Positions 11,530 through 27,728 are shown, counted from the first letter of the stretch. The stretch is 64,000 nucleotides of DNA from Eonycteris spelaea (GCA_003508835.1 PUFA01000144.1:4340001-4404000), one strand, 5' to 3'. Notes: a model not told the origin generated them from the sequence alone. Made by a program: numbers and translations.

Positions 11530-12640
11530 TTTTTAGAATATTTTTAGATTTACAGAAAAATTGTGAAGGTACACCCACACCCAGCTTCCCCTATTAAGAT
11601 TTTACATTAGTTTGGAACATTTATTCACAACTAATGAATCAATATTGATATATTTTATTAACTGAAGTCAACACTTTACTCAGATTTCCTTAGTTTTCAC
11701 TTAATATTCTTTGTTTCTGTTCCAGGATACCATATTATATTCAGTCACCATGTCTCCTTAGTGTACTTTTCTTAATGAGTTACTCAGGCTTTGTTTTTGA
11801 TAACCTTGACATTTTTGAGGAGTGCTGGCCAAGTATTCTGTAGACAGTTTCAAAATTTAAGTTTGTGTAATGTCTTTCTCATGATTATACTGGGATTGCT
11901 GGTTTGGGGGGGAGGAAGACCACAGTGCTAAAGCAACATTCTCATCACATAGCAAGGCTACATGCTATCAGCGTGGCTCATGTTGATGGGGAACTCGACC
12001 TCCATGACTGAGGTAATTTTTGTTAGGCTTCTCCACTAAATTGTTACTCTTTTTCCCCCTATTACACACTGTACAATTTGGAAGGAATTCACTATGCATA
12101 GCCCACACTTAAGAAGAGGTGAGCTATGCTCCACCTTCTTAAAAAGGTAGTATCTGCATGTTATTTGGAATTACTCTGTATATTTGTCTACTGTCCTCCA
12201 TTTATTATTTATCCCATGTGGACTTGTGGATAATTATTTTATATTTTGGGTTATAATCCAATACTAAGTGATTTGTTGCTCAACTTATTCTGCTTTGGCC
12301 ACTGGGAGAACTTTCAGTTGGCTTCCAAGCCTCTTTGACACACCCCTATCATTGTGGGTTTTTTAAAATCACCTTTTAAACCTTCTGCCACTACAAGATG
12401 CTTCAGGTACTTCCTGCACCAGTTCTAGAATCAGCCGTTTCTCAAGGGAGCCCTGGTTCTTTCGCTGGGAATGGCGTTAGAAACGAAGGTCTCGGCACTG
12501 GGTATGCTTACGGCTCCTGAGGCGTCTTTGCTTCTTGGCCCTCTCAGAGGGCAGAGCTTGGAATTACGTCAGTGTATACACATATATCTATAATAATTTG
12601 TCTATTTACTCTTCTGTGTCTATGTTAAGCTGTATATGAG
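11530..12640. mobile_element. L1M-type LINE segment (copy 2)
   Basis: Same consensus order as at 4310-5180 but longer and better preserved: 'tttttagatttacagaaaaa' and 'aagattttacattagtttgg', then 'cactgggagaactttcagtt' and 'gccctctcagagggcagagc'. No coding content remains. Confidence 0.8.
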
Positions 12641-15060
12641 TTCATACCTTTGTCTGCATTGCTAATCGGTCTTCAAATGGTTCACTCTTGCCTTCTTCCC
12701 TGCTCTTGTTTACTTGTAAATCTCCATTCCAACAGCAGAGTTCATACAGTAACAGAATCGTTGCCCTCACAAGACAATTCAGCTGATTTACTTCTTCAGA
12801 AGTTTCCAGCAAATAAAATAAATGTATCTACAAGCTACCATGAGTTGTTAGAAAGTCCTGCTATGTTGCTATTGTCATCTGAAAAGTAAAATGTCAGCGT
12901 GTTCTTTTGGTCAAATGGCCTTCTTAATGTGTAATAACTGCTATTTTATCCTGTTTGAATGTCTTCTGTAACTACATGACAAAGCAATTCAAGAGTATCT
13001 TGTACATCACATAGTTTGCTTTGGCTGGAGAACATAGAAAAGGCCTACTTCCTGTTTATTAATCCATGGCGCTATCTTGCTTTTTTAAAAGTCTGATTGT
13101 TTCTGCATATTCAAGTGTCTGCTATATAAGATATACAAATAGGACATTTAATAATATCATTAACCTTTTTATACACAGCAGATATTAATTCTAAAAACTG
13201 TTTTTTAGTAATATTTTATGGAGGAAATTTTTTATCTTATCAAATGTCAAAAATCCTTCATCTTCTACCACTAAAAATAGTCCGCAGTCTGTGCCAATAT
13301 CTTTGTCAAGCTCTGTTTATATTCTTGCATGGGCTCAAAAGTAGAAGGAACTATCTTCTCGAGATATTTTTATAAAGTCTGTTGTTTTGAAATTTGGTTA
13401 GTAAGACTAGAATGGGTTTGGAATATCTAAATTTTTCTGACTTTCTCCTCTTATTCATAGTGTCCATTCTTTGTTACATCTGGGTCGAAGTTACTTTATC
13501 GTGGATGCTGTTTTACATGATTTCAGAGTTTTCCTCCTCATAAACCTTGACCATCACATAATGCTCTATCCCTATACCTTAGAGCCCTCTGGAGCCCTTT
13601 ATTCAACAAGGAAAACCTGTGGAAACAATGACTTATAGATCGATGCTACAGTGATTTAAAAGACTGCTCAGAAACACTTATGCAATTCATATGAAAAGGA
13701 TACAGAGACTAATATGATGCTAAGTGAAAATATAAAACTTGGAAGTAGATCTAGGAGTTCAAATGGACTGTGGGGCATCTACTTAAAGAGACTAAAATGA
13801 GTAAAGTTATAGAAAGATGTCCCTAAAGAAAGATTTGAGTCTTCATAACAAAAGGGCCCATGAACTAAATCACCACAAAAACACAATATTCTCAATAAAT
13901 CTTTGTTATAAATTTTGAAATGATAAAAATAAGAGCTACATTTAAATATATCAAGTAGACTCTTAAAGTTTCAAGCATAAGCAAAACATTCTGTACAGAC
14001 TCAATCAGGAACAAAATGGGTTACCTACAAAATAAAAAAAAAAAAACAGAGCAACATCAGACTGCTTTGGGGAGAACAGAAAATGTTAGAAAGGTGATAG
14101 ATCATCATTTCAGAGTATCAAATTTAAATTATGAGTCAATAATTCCATGCCCTGTTAAGAGAAGACAATAGAAAGACACTTTTATACATTCAAGGGCTCA
14201 AAAAGTAAGCAATTACATACTCTCTGAAAAAAACTCAAAGTACTCCAGTTGACTGAGAAATGAATCAAAGAATTCAAACAGAAGATGTGATGTGATAAAA
14301 ACATAGATAACCATTGAGACCAGAAAACATAAGTTAGTGCTTAAATCCTTTGTTTCCATGCTTATGAAACAGTAAGATGTCAAAAATAACACCTGAAGAC
14401 AGTGTATAAAATTAAATCTTAATAAGATGAATCTAGAAGCCACATGCATTTTTTAAAACGCTGGTGCCTGGGAAGGTGTGGAGAAGGAATTAAAATGTGC
14501 AAAATCTCTCATAATATGAAGGCCTAATATTAACTAATAATATCTGGTGTTCAGTGAATTATAAAGCAATGTATTAAGTGCTTTATATTTAGCTGCTTTA
14601 TTCCACCCTTTATGAACTCAGGAGTTATCTGAGTCACATTACTTCAGAGCCCAGTCCATTTCACCATTTATGTCAGGCACTCAACAAATACTTGCACAAT
14701 GCTGAATAAGCAAGCCTATAAAATAAGCAAGATAAGCAGGTTATTGTGACCTGGTCAAGACTGCACAAGTAAGGGGTGGAGCCAGTATCCCAACCAGGCC
14801 TGTTTGCCTCCAAAATCCAGAGTAATATTGTTTCCCCCAAATATGATGTTTTGCTTTTAGTATTGATAGAGAAATAAAAGTTCACACATTTTTCTTTAAC
14901 TTTAAAAGTAACCATTGCTAGGCTAAAAATGGGATATGCAACTTCCAAATAGGGAAAAAAGTAAGTAAAGCAAAACAAAACAAAAAACCAGTAAAAAAAA
15001 CACACACACAAAAGAGCTGTGGATGAAAAAAGGGGTTCTGTGGAAAGTAACTTCACAGGG
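12640..15060. other. AT-rich stretch, largely unassigned
   Basis: No exon is recognisable in 12640-14500. The reading frames at 12650-12889 (+) and 14213-14449 (-) are short and have no domain. A degraded MIR sits near 14530-14850. 14930-15010 is A-rich with CA runs. Confidence 0.4.
14530..14850 (-). mobile_element. MIR SINE (degraded)
   Basis: The order 'gtattaagtgctttatattt', then 'gaactcaggagttatctga', then 'agtaaggggtggagccagta' matches the reverse complement of a MIR, with an interruption in the middle. Confidence 0.5.
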
Positions 15061-15450
15061 CGATCTGATCATAAATTCCTAACTGGGCAGGTCATGCTGA
15101 GCAGTCATGCCCCAGGCACATAACTTCTTTAGCAAAAGGTTTATCTTTGCCGGAAGTAAGCCCTGTCCACTGTTTTCTGTGCACCTAAGTTAACACACCC
15201 TTGAAATAAAAAAACATAACCACCCCACAACCAGAACACATAATCTCATTAATTATCCTGTAATCCAGTCCCTGCCTTGCTTTCTCCTGCCTCCATGTAA
15301 TCTTCTTTACTTTCCCTCCTTACTTCGAATGCATAAAAGATGCTGCAAAATTTGTTATCCTCAAAGCATTTATCTCAGTGTGTTGAGATCTTGTGTCCAA
15401 GTGTATCCTCTTTGGGGTTCAAATAAATTTTTATAAAATTCTCTACAGGT
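15061..15450 (+). mobile_element. ERV LTR (family A, copy 2)
   Basis: This is the best end-defining copy of the family also at 3283-4005 and 15745-16320. It runs from 'gatcataaattcctaactgg' through 'ccactgttttctgtgcacct' and 'cctgccttgctttctcctgc' to 'ttcaaataaatttttataaa', which holds an AATAAA at about 15424. The AATAAA near its 3' end sets the LTR sense as +. Confidence 0.65.
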
Positions 15451-15744
15451 TTGGACATTGATAAAGCTTAGAAATAGGAAGCTTAATCAAAGAGCATGAG
15501 TAAACGACTCATAAAAGAAATAAAAATACACAATCTTACTGAAACCTAAAGAACTAAAAGAAAATTAATATGGTGAAATGGATAGCTTATATGCTATTAG
15601 TTGGAGTATAGGATTGTTCAAGCTTTTCACAGATCTTCTGGGAAATATCTATTAAATTGGCACTTTTACCAATTTCTGAGGCTTAATTTTTTTTTATTAT
15701 ACAATTTTTCAAATATACACAAAATACCCGTCAAAGAAAGTCTA

Positions 15745-16320
15745 AACCTATAGGAAAATTTTTTTTTTAATTTATTAGAGTTTACTTGAGCCAATCTGAA
15801 GACATTCCCAGAAGCAAGATCTCAACAGACTGAAAAAATGCTCCGGAAAAATGGCTGTATTGTGGTTCATTTGATACATTTGGAATGAAAAGAGAAAAAG
15901 TAAGGAAGGTTACATAAAATCCATTGATGGCAGATTAAGGAGGTGGGAGAAAGCAAAACGAGCAAATCTCCAGGACTGCATAAAGAACAAAATAAAAATA
16001 TATACAAGATAGTTAAAGTTTAACATTTACAGTAACTAGAAATGGTATGTGGGCAACAACATAATAACACAGAGTTTTGGTATATGTGCTCCTGTGAGGG
16101 TGGTTAGGCCTCAAGGGGTCTGGAAAAGGAGATTACTCTGCCTTTCAAAGGTATGTTACTGCAGATGCATAGAACAATGGACAGGGCTCACTTAACGTAA
16201 AGATGAACCTTTTACTAAGAAAGCTATAGGCCTTGGGTGTCCAGTTAGGAATTTATGATCAGATCATCCTGTGTGGTTACTTCTGTGGACACTGAGCTTG
16301 TTGTAGCATAATGCTCTATC
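15745..16320 (-). mobile_element. ERV LTR (family A, copy 3), inverted
   Basis: Reverse-complement relative of the element at 15061-15450, starting about 300 bases downstream. Landmarks are 'gagtttacttgagccaatct' near 15778, 'tagaacaatggacagggctc' near 16170 and 'cagttaggaatttatgatca' near 16240. It matches copy 1 (3540-3960) in the same orientation. Confidence 0.65.
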
Positions 16321-16329
16321 CCTACACAC

Positions 16330-17310
16330 ACCCGTAGCACTCTGCAGGCCTGTCAAGTAGCCTCCTGAGCTTGTCAGGGTTGCTACATTGCCCCTTTTTC
16401 ACTCATGTACCCATCATCTAGATTTAATAATTCAACACTTATCAAGATTTTGCTTTATCTATCTGTTTCTTCTTCCCCTTCTCTTCTTCCTTTCATTCTG
16501 CTCCTTCTCCTTTTTTGTTACTTAGTATTCTAAAGCATATCCCAGACTTCATGTCACTTTAATTCACCTAAAAAATTTAATCATTTTTTACATAGCCATA
16601 TCCCATTACGCCTAAAAAATTTATAATAAATCATCGATATCATGCCCAAACCAGATCGAAAATTTCTAAATTATCTAAAACAAAATGTTTTTACATTGCT
16701 TTGTTTGAATCAGAATTCCAACAAGATCCATATTATTGAGTTGTCATGTCTTTTTAATATAAAACAGTCCTTCTCACCTTTTTTTTAATGCCACTGACTC
16801 AAAGAAATAGATCAATGTTCTGTAGAAGTCTCACGTTCTGGATTTTTCCACTTCCTTAATTTATTCTTCAATTTTATTTTTTATTATTGGATTGTAAGTA
16901 TGGTTAATTTTTTCAAAAACTTTGCCATTTAGAATCCTTTCAGATTTTTAAAGAGTTGCAAAAATAATATTAAGAAATCCTTTAACCCAGATTTCCTAAA
17001 TGTCAACATTTTATCACACTTGCTTTATTGATTCAATTTTTGTTCTGCAACATTTGTGGGTAAGTTGCTGATAAGGTTCCCTTTATCTATAAATACTTCA
17101 GCGTATTTCCAAAAACAAGGACATTTTCTTACGTAACAGTTCAATGGTCAAAATCAGGAAATGATATATTGCCAGTAACCTACAAATCTTATTCAAATTT
17201 CACAAATTTTTCTCCTAAGGTCCTTTATCAAGTTTAGCCTTTTAAATCTATTGTAACGTATTTCTTACCTTTCAGACATTTGTACATTTAAAAAAGTGTT
17301 ACTGCCAATT
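16330..17310 (-). mobile_element. L1M-type LINE fragment
   Basis: AT-rich sequence with the typical reverse-complement L1M blocks 'catgtacccatcatctagat', 'aatgtcaacattttatcaca', and 'tattcaaatttcacaaattt'. Strongly diverged; boundaries are approximate. Confidence 0.55.
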
Positions 17311-17381
17311 TCTATTGTGGTAGTTCCAAACTTGCTTGTGCATTAGAATTGCCTGGAGACCTTTTAAAAATTTCCAGATAA

Positions 17382-17986
17382 AATTCTTGAGAAAGAAGAA
17401 CAATGCTTCTGGATGTCAAGTTATATTACAAAGCAATAGTAATTAAAACAGGAGGGTATTGGCATAAAAAGGCACATAGATCAATGGAACAGAATAGGGA
17501 GCCCAGAAATAAACCCACACATACATGGTCAATTTATAACAAAGGAGCTGAAAATATATAAATGGGGGAAAGGACAATCTCCTCCATCAGTGGTGTTGGG
17601 AAAACTGGACAGCCACATGGGAAAGAATGAACTGGATCACTAAGTTACACTACACACAAAAAATAACTTCAAATGGATTAAAGGCTTGAATGCAAGACCT
17701 GAAACCATAAAACTCCTGGAAGAAAACCTAGGTGGTGAGTTCCTTGACATAGTTCTTAGAAATGATGTTTTCGAATCTGACACCAAAAGCAAAAGCAACG
17801 AAAGCAAAATAAACAAATGGGACTCATCAAACTAAAAAGCTTCTTTCTGCACAGGCAGGAAACCATCGACAAAATGAAAAGGCAACCTACTAAATGGGAA
17901 AAAATAACTGCAAATCATTTATCTGACATAAGGCTAATTAATATCCAAAGTATATAGAGGATACATTCGACTCAATAGTAAAATAA

Positions 17987-18025
<39 letters not shown>

Positions 18026-18755
18026 AACAAGAAATCCATTAAAAAATGGGCAGAAAGTACGAAAAGGTATTTTTTCCAAAGAAGACAGACAGATGGATGA
18101 CAGGTACATGAAAAGATGCCCAATCACTAGTCATCAGAAAAACGCAACACAAAACCACAATGAGACATCACCTCATGCCTGTTAGAATGGCTACTATAAA
18201 AAAAAACAAGAAATAACAAGTATAAGGATGTGGGAAAAAGGGAACCCTCGTGCACTGTTGCTGGGAATGTAAATTTATGCAGCTACTATGGAAAACAGTA
18301 TGGAAGTGCCTCAAAAATTAATAATAGAATTCCTATATGATCGGCAATTCCACTTCTGGGTATTTATCCACAGAAAAGGAAAACACTAATTCGGAAAGAT
18401 CTATGCACCCCCATGTTCATCGCAGCATTACTGAAAACAGCGAAGACATGGAAATAGCTTAAGTGTCCATCAATGGATAAATTGTGAGAAATATATATAT
18501 GAATATTATTCAGTCACAAAAATGAATGAAATCTTGCCATTTGCAACGAACAACATAGACGGACCTTGAGGGCATTATGCTTAGTGAAATAAGTCAGACA
18601 AATACTGTATCATCTCACTTATACATGGAATCTGAAAAACACAAACAAAACCCAAGCTCATAGTCACAGAAAACAGATTGGTGGTTGCAAGAGGCAGGGG
18701 AGAAGAGAGAGAAATAGGTAAACTTTTTTTTAGTTTAAATAAACTGAATAAAAAA
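17382..18755 (+). mobile_element. L1 LINE, 5'-truncated, inserted in MER5A
   Basis: Starts with 'aattcttgagaaagaagaac' and continues through 'tagatcaatggaacagaata', 'aaaccataaaactcctggaa' and 'tcatcgcagcattactgaaa', the last part of ORF2, into a 3' UTR and A-rich end near 18755. Stops and frameshifts are frequent. It contains a (TAAA)n expansion. It is younger than the MER5A that flanks it. Confidence 0.9.
17980..18026. repeat. (TAAA)n microsatellite
   Basis: Ten or more TAAA units in tandem within the L1. Confidence 0.95.
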
Positions 18756-18854
18756 TGCTCCCAAGTCCAGGCCTATGGGCCACGGCATCACTGTTTTTGA
18801 AGTACCCCAGTAATTCCAGTGTGGAGACAAATTCGGCAACCATTGTGCTGTTGT

Positions 18855-20749
18855 TAAAAGAACGCTAAGCACTATGTCGCCTCTGAGATATTACTCGCAA
18901 ATTACTGAACTATTGCTTGAAATGAGACTGGCAGTTGGGGACAGTGTGGGGCAGAGAATCATCTGCCTCGGAAAAGAATTTTCCAGGATCTCGCCCAAAC
19001 CATGCAAACCACACATTCCTTGGGGGCTGTTTCCCAAAGGTTCCCCTTAGAAGCAGCAAGGTTTAGAAGAGGCTGGGTCTGATTGTTCACCATCCTTCAT
19101 CCTACTCTTTCTTCAAAGCCTGGCACATGGCAGAAATTCAATAAATGTCAAATAGATGAATGATGGATTGTGCTTTCACCGACCTGTTTTCCGAGGCCTG
19201 GAGAACAGGGAGAAGCCACGGAAAATTGTTTAAACAGTAGACTGTTGGGTCAGTACAGGAGACTCTAGCTTTAGAGCAATCAGAGGTAAGATCTTTTACT
19301 TCCATTGTTTTCAGATAAGTGAAAAGCAGGGCAGCTTTAAATGGTATACACATACTCACACAGAGTCCTACCTGTGTTAAAATATCAAAAGCCTCCTGAC
19401 CCCTCCCCAGGTCCACCTCTCCACAATCCACACAATGCTTGCACTGTTAAATGTCTGGACTCTCACCAGTGGGTAAGAATTCAGATTTGCATCAAAAGTA
19501 GGAAACATAAACGTCTACACCTGTGAGGGTTGAGGGTCTCGGCAAACTGAGTGCACTGTTTCTCTTTCCCAAGAGGCCCTGCTGCTCATCTCAACCAGCT
19601 CCCGTTTCGCCAGACCCACTCATTAGTCAAAAGAAGCTGGAAATTCTGGTATGATGTAAAATCTTCCACTTTAGAAACATCACATCAAACTTAAAAAGAA
19701 AAAAAAAGCCCTATGTGAGCCAAACAAAGCACAGCTGTAGACTATCTGGGCGCCACTGTGGCAGGCAGAATTCTTAAAAAGATTGGTGATAGATATTGGA
19801 GAACCAATACACCTGGAAGATAACATATGTTTGGTGTTACCACATGCAATTGCAATAAATTCTACAATGTTCTGGCTTCCCATTCTAATTTAATCGTACA
19901 GATCTTTTTTCCTTAACTTCCTTGAATTCATACTTGGTTTCTTTTCTAGAACATTATTAGCATAATTACTGGTTTTCTTTGTCCTAGTACATAAAATAGT
20001 TTCAAAATAATACTATCCATATTAATGATAATAAATCTACTAAATGAAGTTTAAGGTTTCTTTGCAGTTTTATTCTTGGGTTATGTTCCACGGAGATGTG
20101 CAGTCCAAAATGAAAAAAGTTTGTGGTAAAGGCACCTATGTCGACAGCGAAAAGCCCCTCCACACCCCAAATTGTTTTGGTGTTGGTAATGATAATCCAC
20201 AGCACAAGGAAGTTTGCTTGTTTTTCCAGAACCTTCGAAGTTAATCCCTAGAGGAGGAAAGAGCCCTGTGAGGACTTGGGCTGAGTTATCTGAGGTTACT
20301 TAGCGCCCTTGCTAAATTCTGAAAAGCCTCCCTTTAAGGGGATTTGTAGCCAGTTTCTTCATCTTACCTCTCTCCTTGAAAAAAGACGGAAATACGGGTT
20401 TTCTGAAGCACAGGTCTGGACAGGACATAGGCTATCACCTCCGTAAACCCGAAGCTGGGAGTATGGATGGAACGGCCTACTAGGAATAGTATGCGTGGGT
20501 GCAGAATCCCGGGTACACAGAACTTCAGAGAGTGGCGTAGCCAGAATCTGAGAGGCAAGGGAACCGGGGCCAGCACCACGCTGCTCAGAGCTTGGTAAGG
20601 GAGAAGAGGTTTTACATCAGTTGGAGAAGCGACTATGGTTCTCCCGCAGGTAGCGCCTGTAACGCACAGGGAGGTGAGCTCCCCAAGCCCGGCAGGGATC
20701 CCAAACCCTAAACTGGCATGGCCTTCATTTAGGGCTGACGCTGGCCTCG

Positions 20750-20750
<1 letters not shown>
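18855..20750. other. Unique DNA upstream of SPR
   Basis: No exon is recognised. A MIR/L2-like tail ('tcaataaatgtcaaatagat') lies near 19138-19160. The rest is mixed sequence that becomes GC-richer towards the SPR promoter. Confidence 0.4.
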
Positions 20751-24297
<3,547 letters not shown>

Positions 24298-24630
24298 GCC
24301 TTGGCTTCCTGGGGCTCTCTTCCTCCTCTTTCAGGCACACCCAGGAGCCCTACTCCCACATTCTGCCACAGTGGCACCGCCAGCCGTGTCAGATTGGAGG
24401 GCCCAGAGGATTCACAGATAGCCTGGCAGGGAGGGAAGACAGTGCAGGTTCTGGCCCACAGGGATGCCCCTTACTCGGGACCCAGGACCTGTTGAATTTC
24501 ATAACCTCGTTCTAATGCATTTTTCCTCCAGAATCTACCCTTTATCCTCCAGATCAGGGAAAGGGACCTGTGACAGTTGTTGTACATGTCAAAGGCAGAT
24601 AGAAATAAAATGCGAATTGTCCTTTATTAA
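24298..24630 (+). other. SPR: SPR 3' UTR
   Basis: About 330 bases from the stop codon to just beyond the first good polyadenylation signal. Nothing else is recognisable in it. Confidence 0.65.
24604..24609 (+). terminator. SPR: SPR polyadenylation signal AATAAA
   Basis: A canonical hexamer about 307 bases after the stop codon. It is followed about 15 bases later by a T-rich stretch. It is the first AATAAA after the coding region. Confidence 0.75.
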
Positions 24631-25345
24631 TGCCCGGAGTACAATAATGTCTTTGATGCATAGACCATGACCTACTCCTTGTTGACAGGGCCCAGGGCTG
24701 TTCCTGAGACCATTAACCCAAACTCAGGGTGTTGGCCTTGTTTCCTGGGGAGTTGTCTTGGGGCAGTGTGCCTTTTTCACCAAGTCCCCCAGGTTCAAAG
24801 TTGGCCAAAATGGGTGTCCCCAGGCACCTGTTCTTTCTTCAAGCCTTTACCTGTACTGACCACAGTCTTTTTCAACCTTTCCTCACCTTTGACTTGGTCA
24901 AAGAGCATCCAGCCTTTAGGGCCTAACTTGAGTCACTGTGGCCCTCAGGGAGGGGTCCTTGCCCTGGCTCTCAGCTTCCCGTTTCTGACCCCTGGTCTAC
25001 ATGCTCTAAATGGGTCCCAGCTCCTTCCAGAGGCCTGTTGGGGTCCCTCCTGGGAATGTCCATCTGGCCCATGGTCCCAGTTTTCAGTGGAGTGGGCCTA
25101 GACCAACATGCCTTAGGGGAAGGTGGGCAGGATTCCAAGAGAGGGAAACCCTGAGAAACCAGGGACATAACCAAACCCACCCTGTGGGTGGGTAGATGTG
25201 GGTGAGCTGGGAGCTCTGCAGTGGTGGTCTACGGTCAGCCCCTTGCAAGCTTATATTTGGGTAGAGAGAGCATGGGCCCTGCCAGCCATCTCCGGGACAG
25301 CCCTGCGTCTGATCATGCCTGAGAGAACTCTCTTTACTCCTTGTG

Positions 25346-25360
25346 CACAGCAGAGGGCGC
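25346..25360 (+). promoter_or_regulatory. CTCF-like motif
   Basis: cacagcagagggcgc matches the CTCF core CAG(C/A)AGAGGGCGC apart from the first position. Orientation plus. Confidence 0.4.
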
Positions 25361-25474
25361 ACAGAGGCCGTGCCTCCTGGAGAACTCCCTTCAGCTCTTC
25401 TGGCTGGAGCCTGCTGGGTTCCCTATGGGGGACTGAGCAACTCATGCTCACGCTCGCTGGAGTCACGGTCGCTA

Positions 25475-25655
25475 TACACAGATCCTGCTCTGCCACTTAC
25501 CAAATGTAACCCAGGGCAACTTGCTTCCGTGTGCCTCAGTGTCCTTATCTGAAAAATGTGGATTAAAATGTGGTGCCTCCCTCAAAGGGTCTGGTATTAA
25601 ATGACCTAATGTAGCGCTCCCTAGCATTGTAGTATTTGCCCCACAGGTGCTAATA
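25475..25655 (+). mobile_element. MIR SINE
   Basis: 'ctctgccacttaccaaatgt', 'ttgcttccgtgtgcctcagt' and 'tccttatctgaaaaatgtgg' match the MIR core and 3' part in the + direction. Confidence 0.75.
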
Positions 25656-25849
25656 TTATTTGTAGCCTTTTAAGGACAAGATCCAGATCGTCCTGGAGCC
25701 CCCCCTTGCAGCCTCATTTCCTCATGGCCCAGATGCCTTCCCCTTGCTGACTTGAGGAAAGAACTCTCACTGTTCTGCCCCTGTTCTAAGCCTTGGTAGG
25801 GTGGGCGTACAGTCTGGACAGCTTGTCCTGGACTCACTGGACCCTCGGG

Positions 25850-25985
25850 AAAATGCATGAGCCTTGGAGTCAAGAACCCTCGGTCTAACTTCCCTCTGTA
25901 ATGGAGATACTGTAGAGTTTCCGACAGGTTCCCACCATCTCTGGGCTTCAGTTTCCTTAAAAAGATGCGCTCTAAGATTCCTTCC
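25850..25985 (+). mobile_element. MIR SINE fragment
   Basis: 'gagccttggagtcaagaacc' and 'ctgggcttcagtttcctta' follow the MIR order in the + direction. Confidence 0.6.
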
Positions 25986-26183
25986 TGCAAACCTTTCTCC
26001 AAGTGGTTTCAAACATGGTCAGGCTGCACCTGAGGATGTTGGGTTTGCCCCTGCAGGTGTGGCTGGGCCAGCCTGGGGACCCCTTCTGTCTAATGGACAT
26101 TGGCGGATTTTTCCACCTGGCCCCTTGCTCCTCCCCTGGGCTGTGAGGGCAGTCAGCACCAGCCAGACCCCTAGTGGATGCTC

Positions 26184-26197
26184 CCACAAGGTGGCTG
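26184..26197 (+). promoter_or_regulatory. CTCF-like motif
   Basis: ccacaaggtggctg fits the CTCF core. A second and better site lies about 190 bases downstream in the same orientation. Confidence 0.4.
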
Positions 26198-26200
26198 AGG

Positions 26201-26330
26201 AGAGAGTGAGCCATCCTTGCTCCCCCACCTGACCCTGAGGTCTTCGGCCTGTGGTGCTGGGTGGAAGGGCCAAGACTGGATGTTCTCTCAGACTTTTGAA
26301 GTAGAGCCACCTCCCCACGCCCTCTCCCTG
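26201..26330. repeat. Local duplication, copy 1
   Basis: About 130 bases closely related to 27594-27728 in direct orientation. The shared core includes ccctgaggtcttc, gtggtgctggg and ctggatgttctctcagactt. The copies differ at scattered positions and small indels. They are about 1.4 kb apart. Confidence 0.7.
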
Positions 26331-26371
26331 TCAGCCGGTGTCCAGGACCTTGTGAGGAATGCCACGTGTCC

Positions 26372-26385
26372 CCACAAGGTGGCGA
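26372..26385 (+). promoter_or_regulatory. CTCF-like motif
   Basis: ccacaaggtggcga in the context ccccacaaggtggcgat is a good CTCF core match. Orientation plus. Confidence 0.5.
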
Positions 26386-27593
26386 TACCCTCACACCTGA
26401 CACTTGTTCTCTCAGAGTCCTGAGATTCAGGAGCCTTGGGAATGACCCTAGACCTGTCTCTCTTTCTCCCTATCCTCTAGGATCCTGGGCTCTCTGAGGC
26501 CCCCTGGGAGCTGGGGAGGCAGAAAAGGCCAGGATCACTCTCCATGTCAGGCCCTGAGGCCTCCTGAGTGACCCACAGGTCTGGCCACAGGGGTTTCCCA
26601 GCCCTCACTCCTTGGCCTGGACTCCCCAGGTCCGTCACCCCTGGGGCACCAAGTCTTTCTTGCCAGCCTCAGGGCCAAAAGCAGCCACTCACCAGAGGGG
26701 CAACCATCTGTGTTCCCAAAGTGCATGGCCTGGCCTTGGCCACCACACAGGAGCACATGAAAGCACACACAATGCATGCCTGCACATGCCCAGAGCCCAG
26801 CTGCCAGGTTGAGCGGGGCCTCAGATTAGCCAAAAGACAAATAAGGTTTCTCTTTGTCTTTGGCATGAATGGGCTGGGCCAGTTTTTGGTTTTGTGTTTA
26901 ATACCCCTGAGCCGGGGGCCAGCAGCTGGCCTGTGAGGAGCAGAGGAGTGAGGGGAATACTCCAGGCCCACCCAGGGAGCTCCAGCACCTCTGTCCATGA
27001 GCATGACCAGATGGGACTAGGTTGGCCAGGAGCTGCCCCACCCCCACCCCAACCCGTAATTCCTGTTCTTTGTCCCAGGATACAACTGCAGGCTGGTGCC
27101 TGCGTCCATTATTAGAGAAGCCCTGAGATGCCCAGCTGCTCCTCCCTCCCCATCTAGAGCCACCTCTTGGGGAAGTGCTCCATCCTAGCATCTGCGCATG
27201 CCTCACCTGGAGCCGCAGAGTCTGGGAAACTGCCTTCTGGCCTCCTTCACATGAACCACAGCCTCTCCCCACAGAACATGGCCTCTTATGAGAACATGTG
27301 TGTGTAGCAATTCCCAGCCACGCAGCCCATGGGCACATCCCCGTGTAACATGCCCAAGAGCACCGAAGTTGTGCTCCCTCGCCCCTGGGGTCCCATGTGG
27401 TGACAGGGAGGTGCGTGAAGAGCACTTCCAGTTGCCAGAGTGGGGAACCCACAAGGTAATGCCTCTGCAGTCCCCACAGCATCTCTCGGTGATCTGGGAG
27501 GAGGGGAATGGAGCAGGCCACTGGGCAGCTTGCAAGGAAGTTAGCTGAGGAATCACTTGGAGCCTAAGGCCAACTGGGGAAGCTTTAAAGAGG

Positions 27594-27728
27594 AGAGGAT
27601 GGAGTGAGCCTTCCTTGCTCCTCCACCCCAACCCTGAGGTCTTCTGCCTGCGGTGCTGGGAGGCAGGGCCAAGCCTGGATGTTCTCTCAGACTTACAAAG
27701 TAGAGCTACCTCCCCACTCCCACCCCAG
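27594..27728. repeat. Local duplication, copy 2
   Basis: Direct relative of 26201-26330. It shares ccctgaggtcttc, gcggtgctggg and ctggatgttctctcagactt, followed by the aaagtagagctacctcccca stretch. I do not recognise it as a named repeat family. Confidence 0.7.

Larger units (their letters stand above)
17315..18855 (+). mobile_element. MER5A (hAT-Charlie) split by an L1
   Basis: The left part, 'gtagttccaaacttgcttgt' plus 'cattagaattgcctggagac' at 17318-17380, matches the first half of MER5A. The right part, from 'ccaagtccaggcctatgggc' at 18762 to 'cggcaaccattg' at 18844, matches the second half. Between them lies an L1 (17382-18755). The two halves are in the same orientation. Confidence 0.65.

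Noticed and set aside
26898..27521. 207-codon minus-strand frame
   Set aside because: No domain, no splice or promoter context, and it overlaps frames on the other strand. GC-rich chance frame covering the local duplication.
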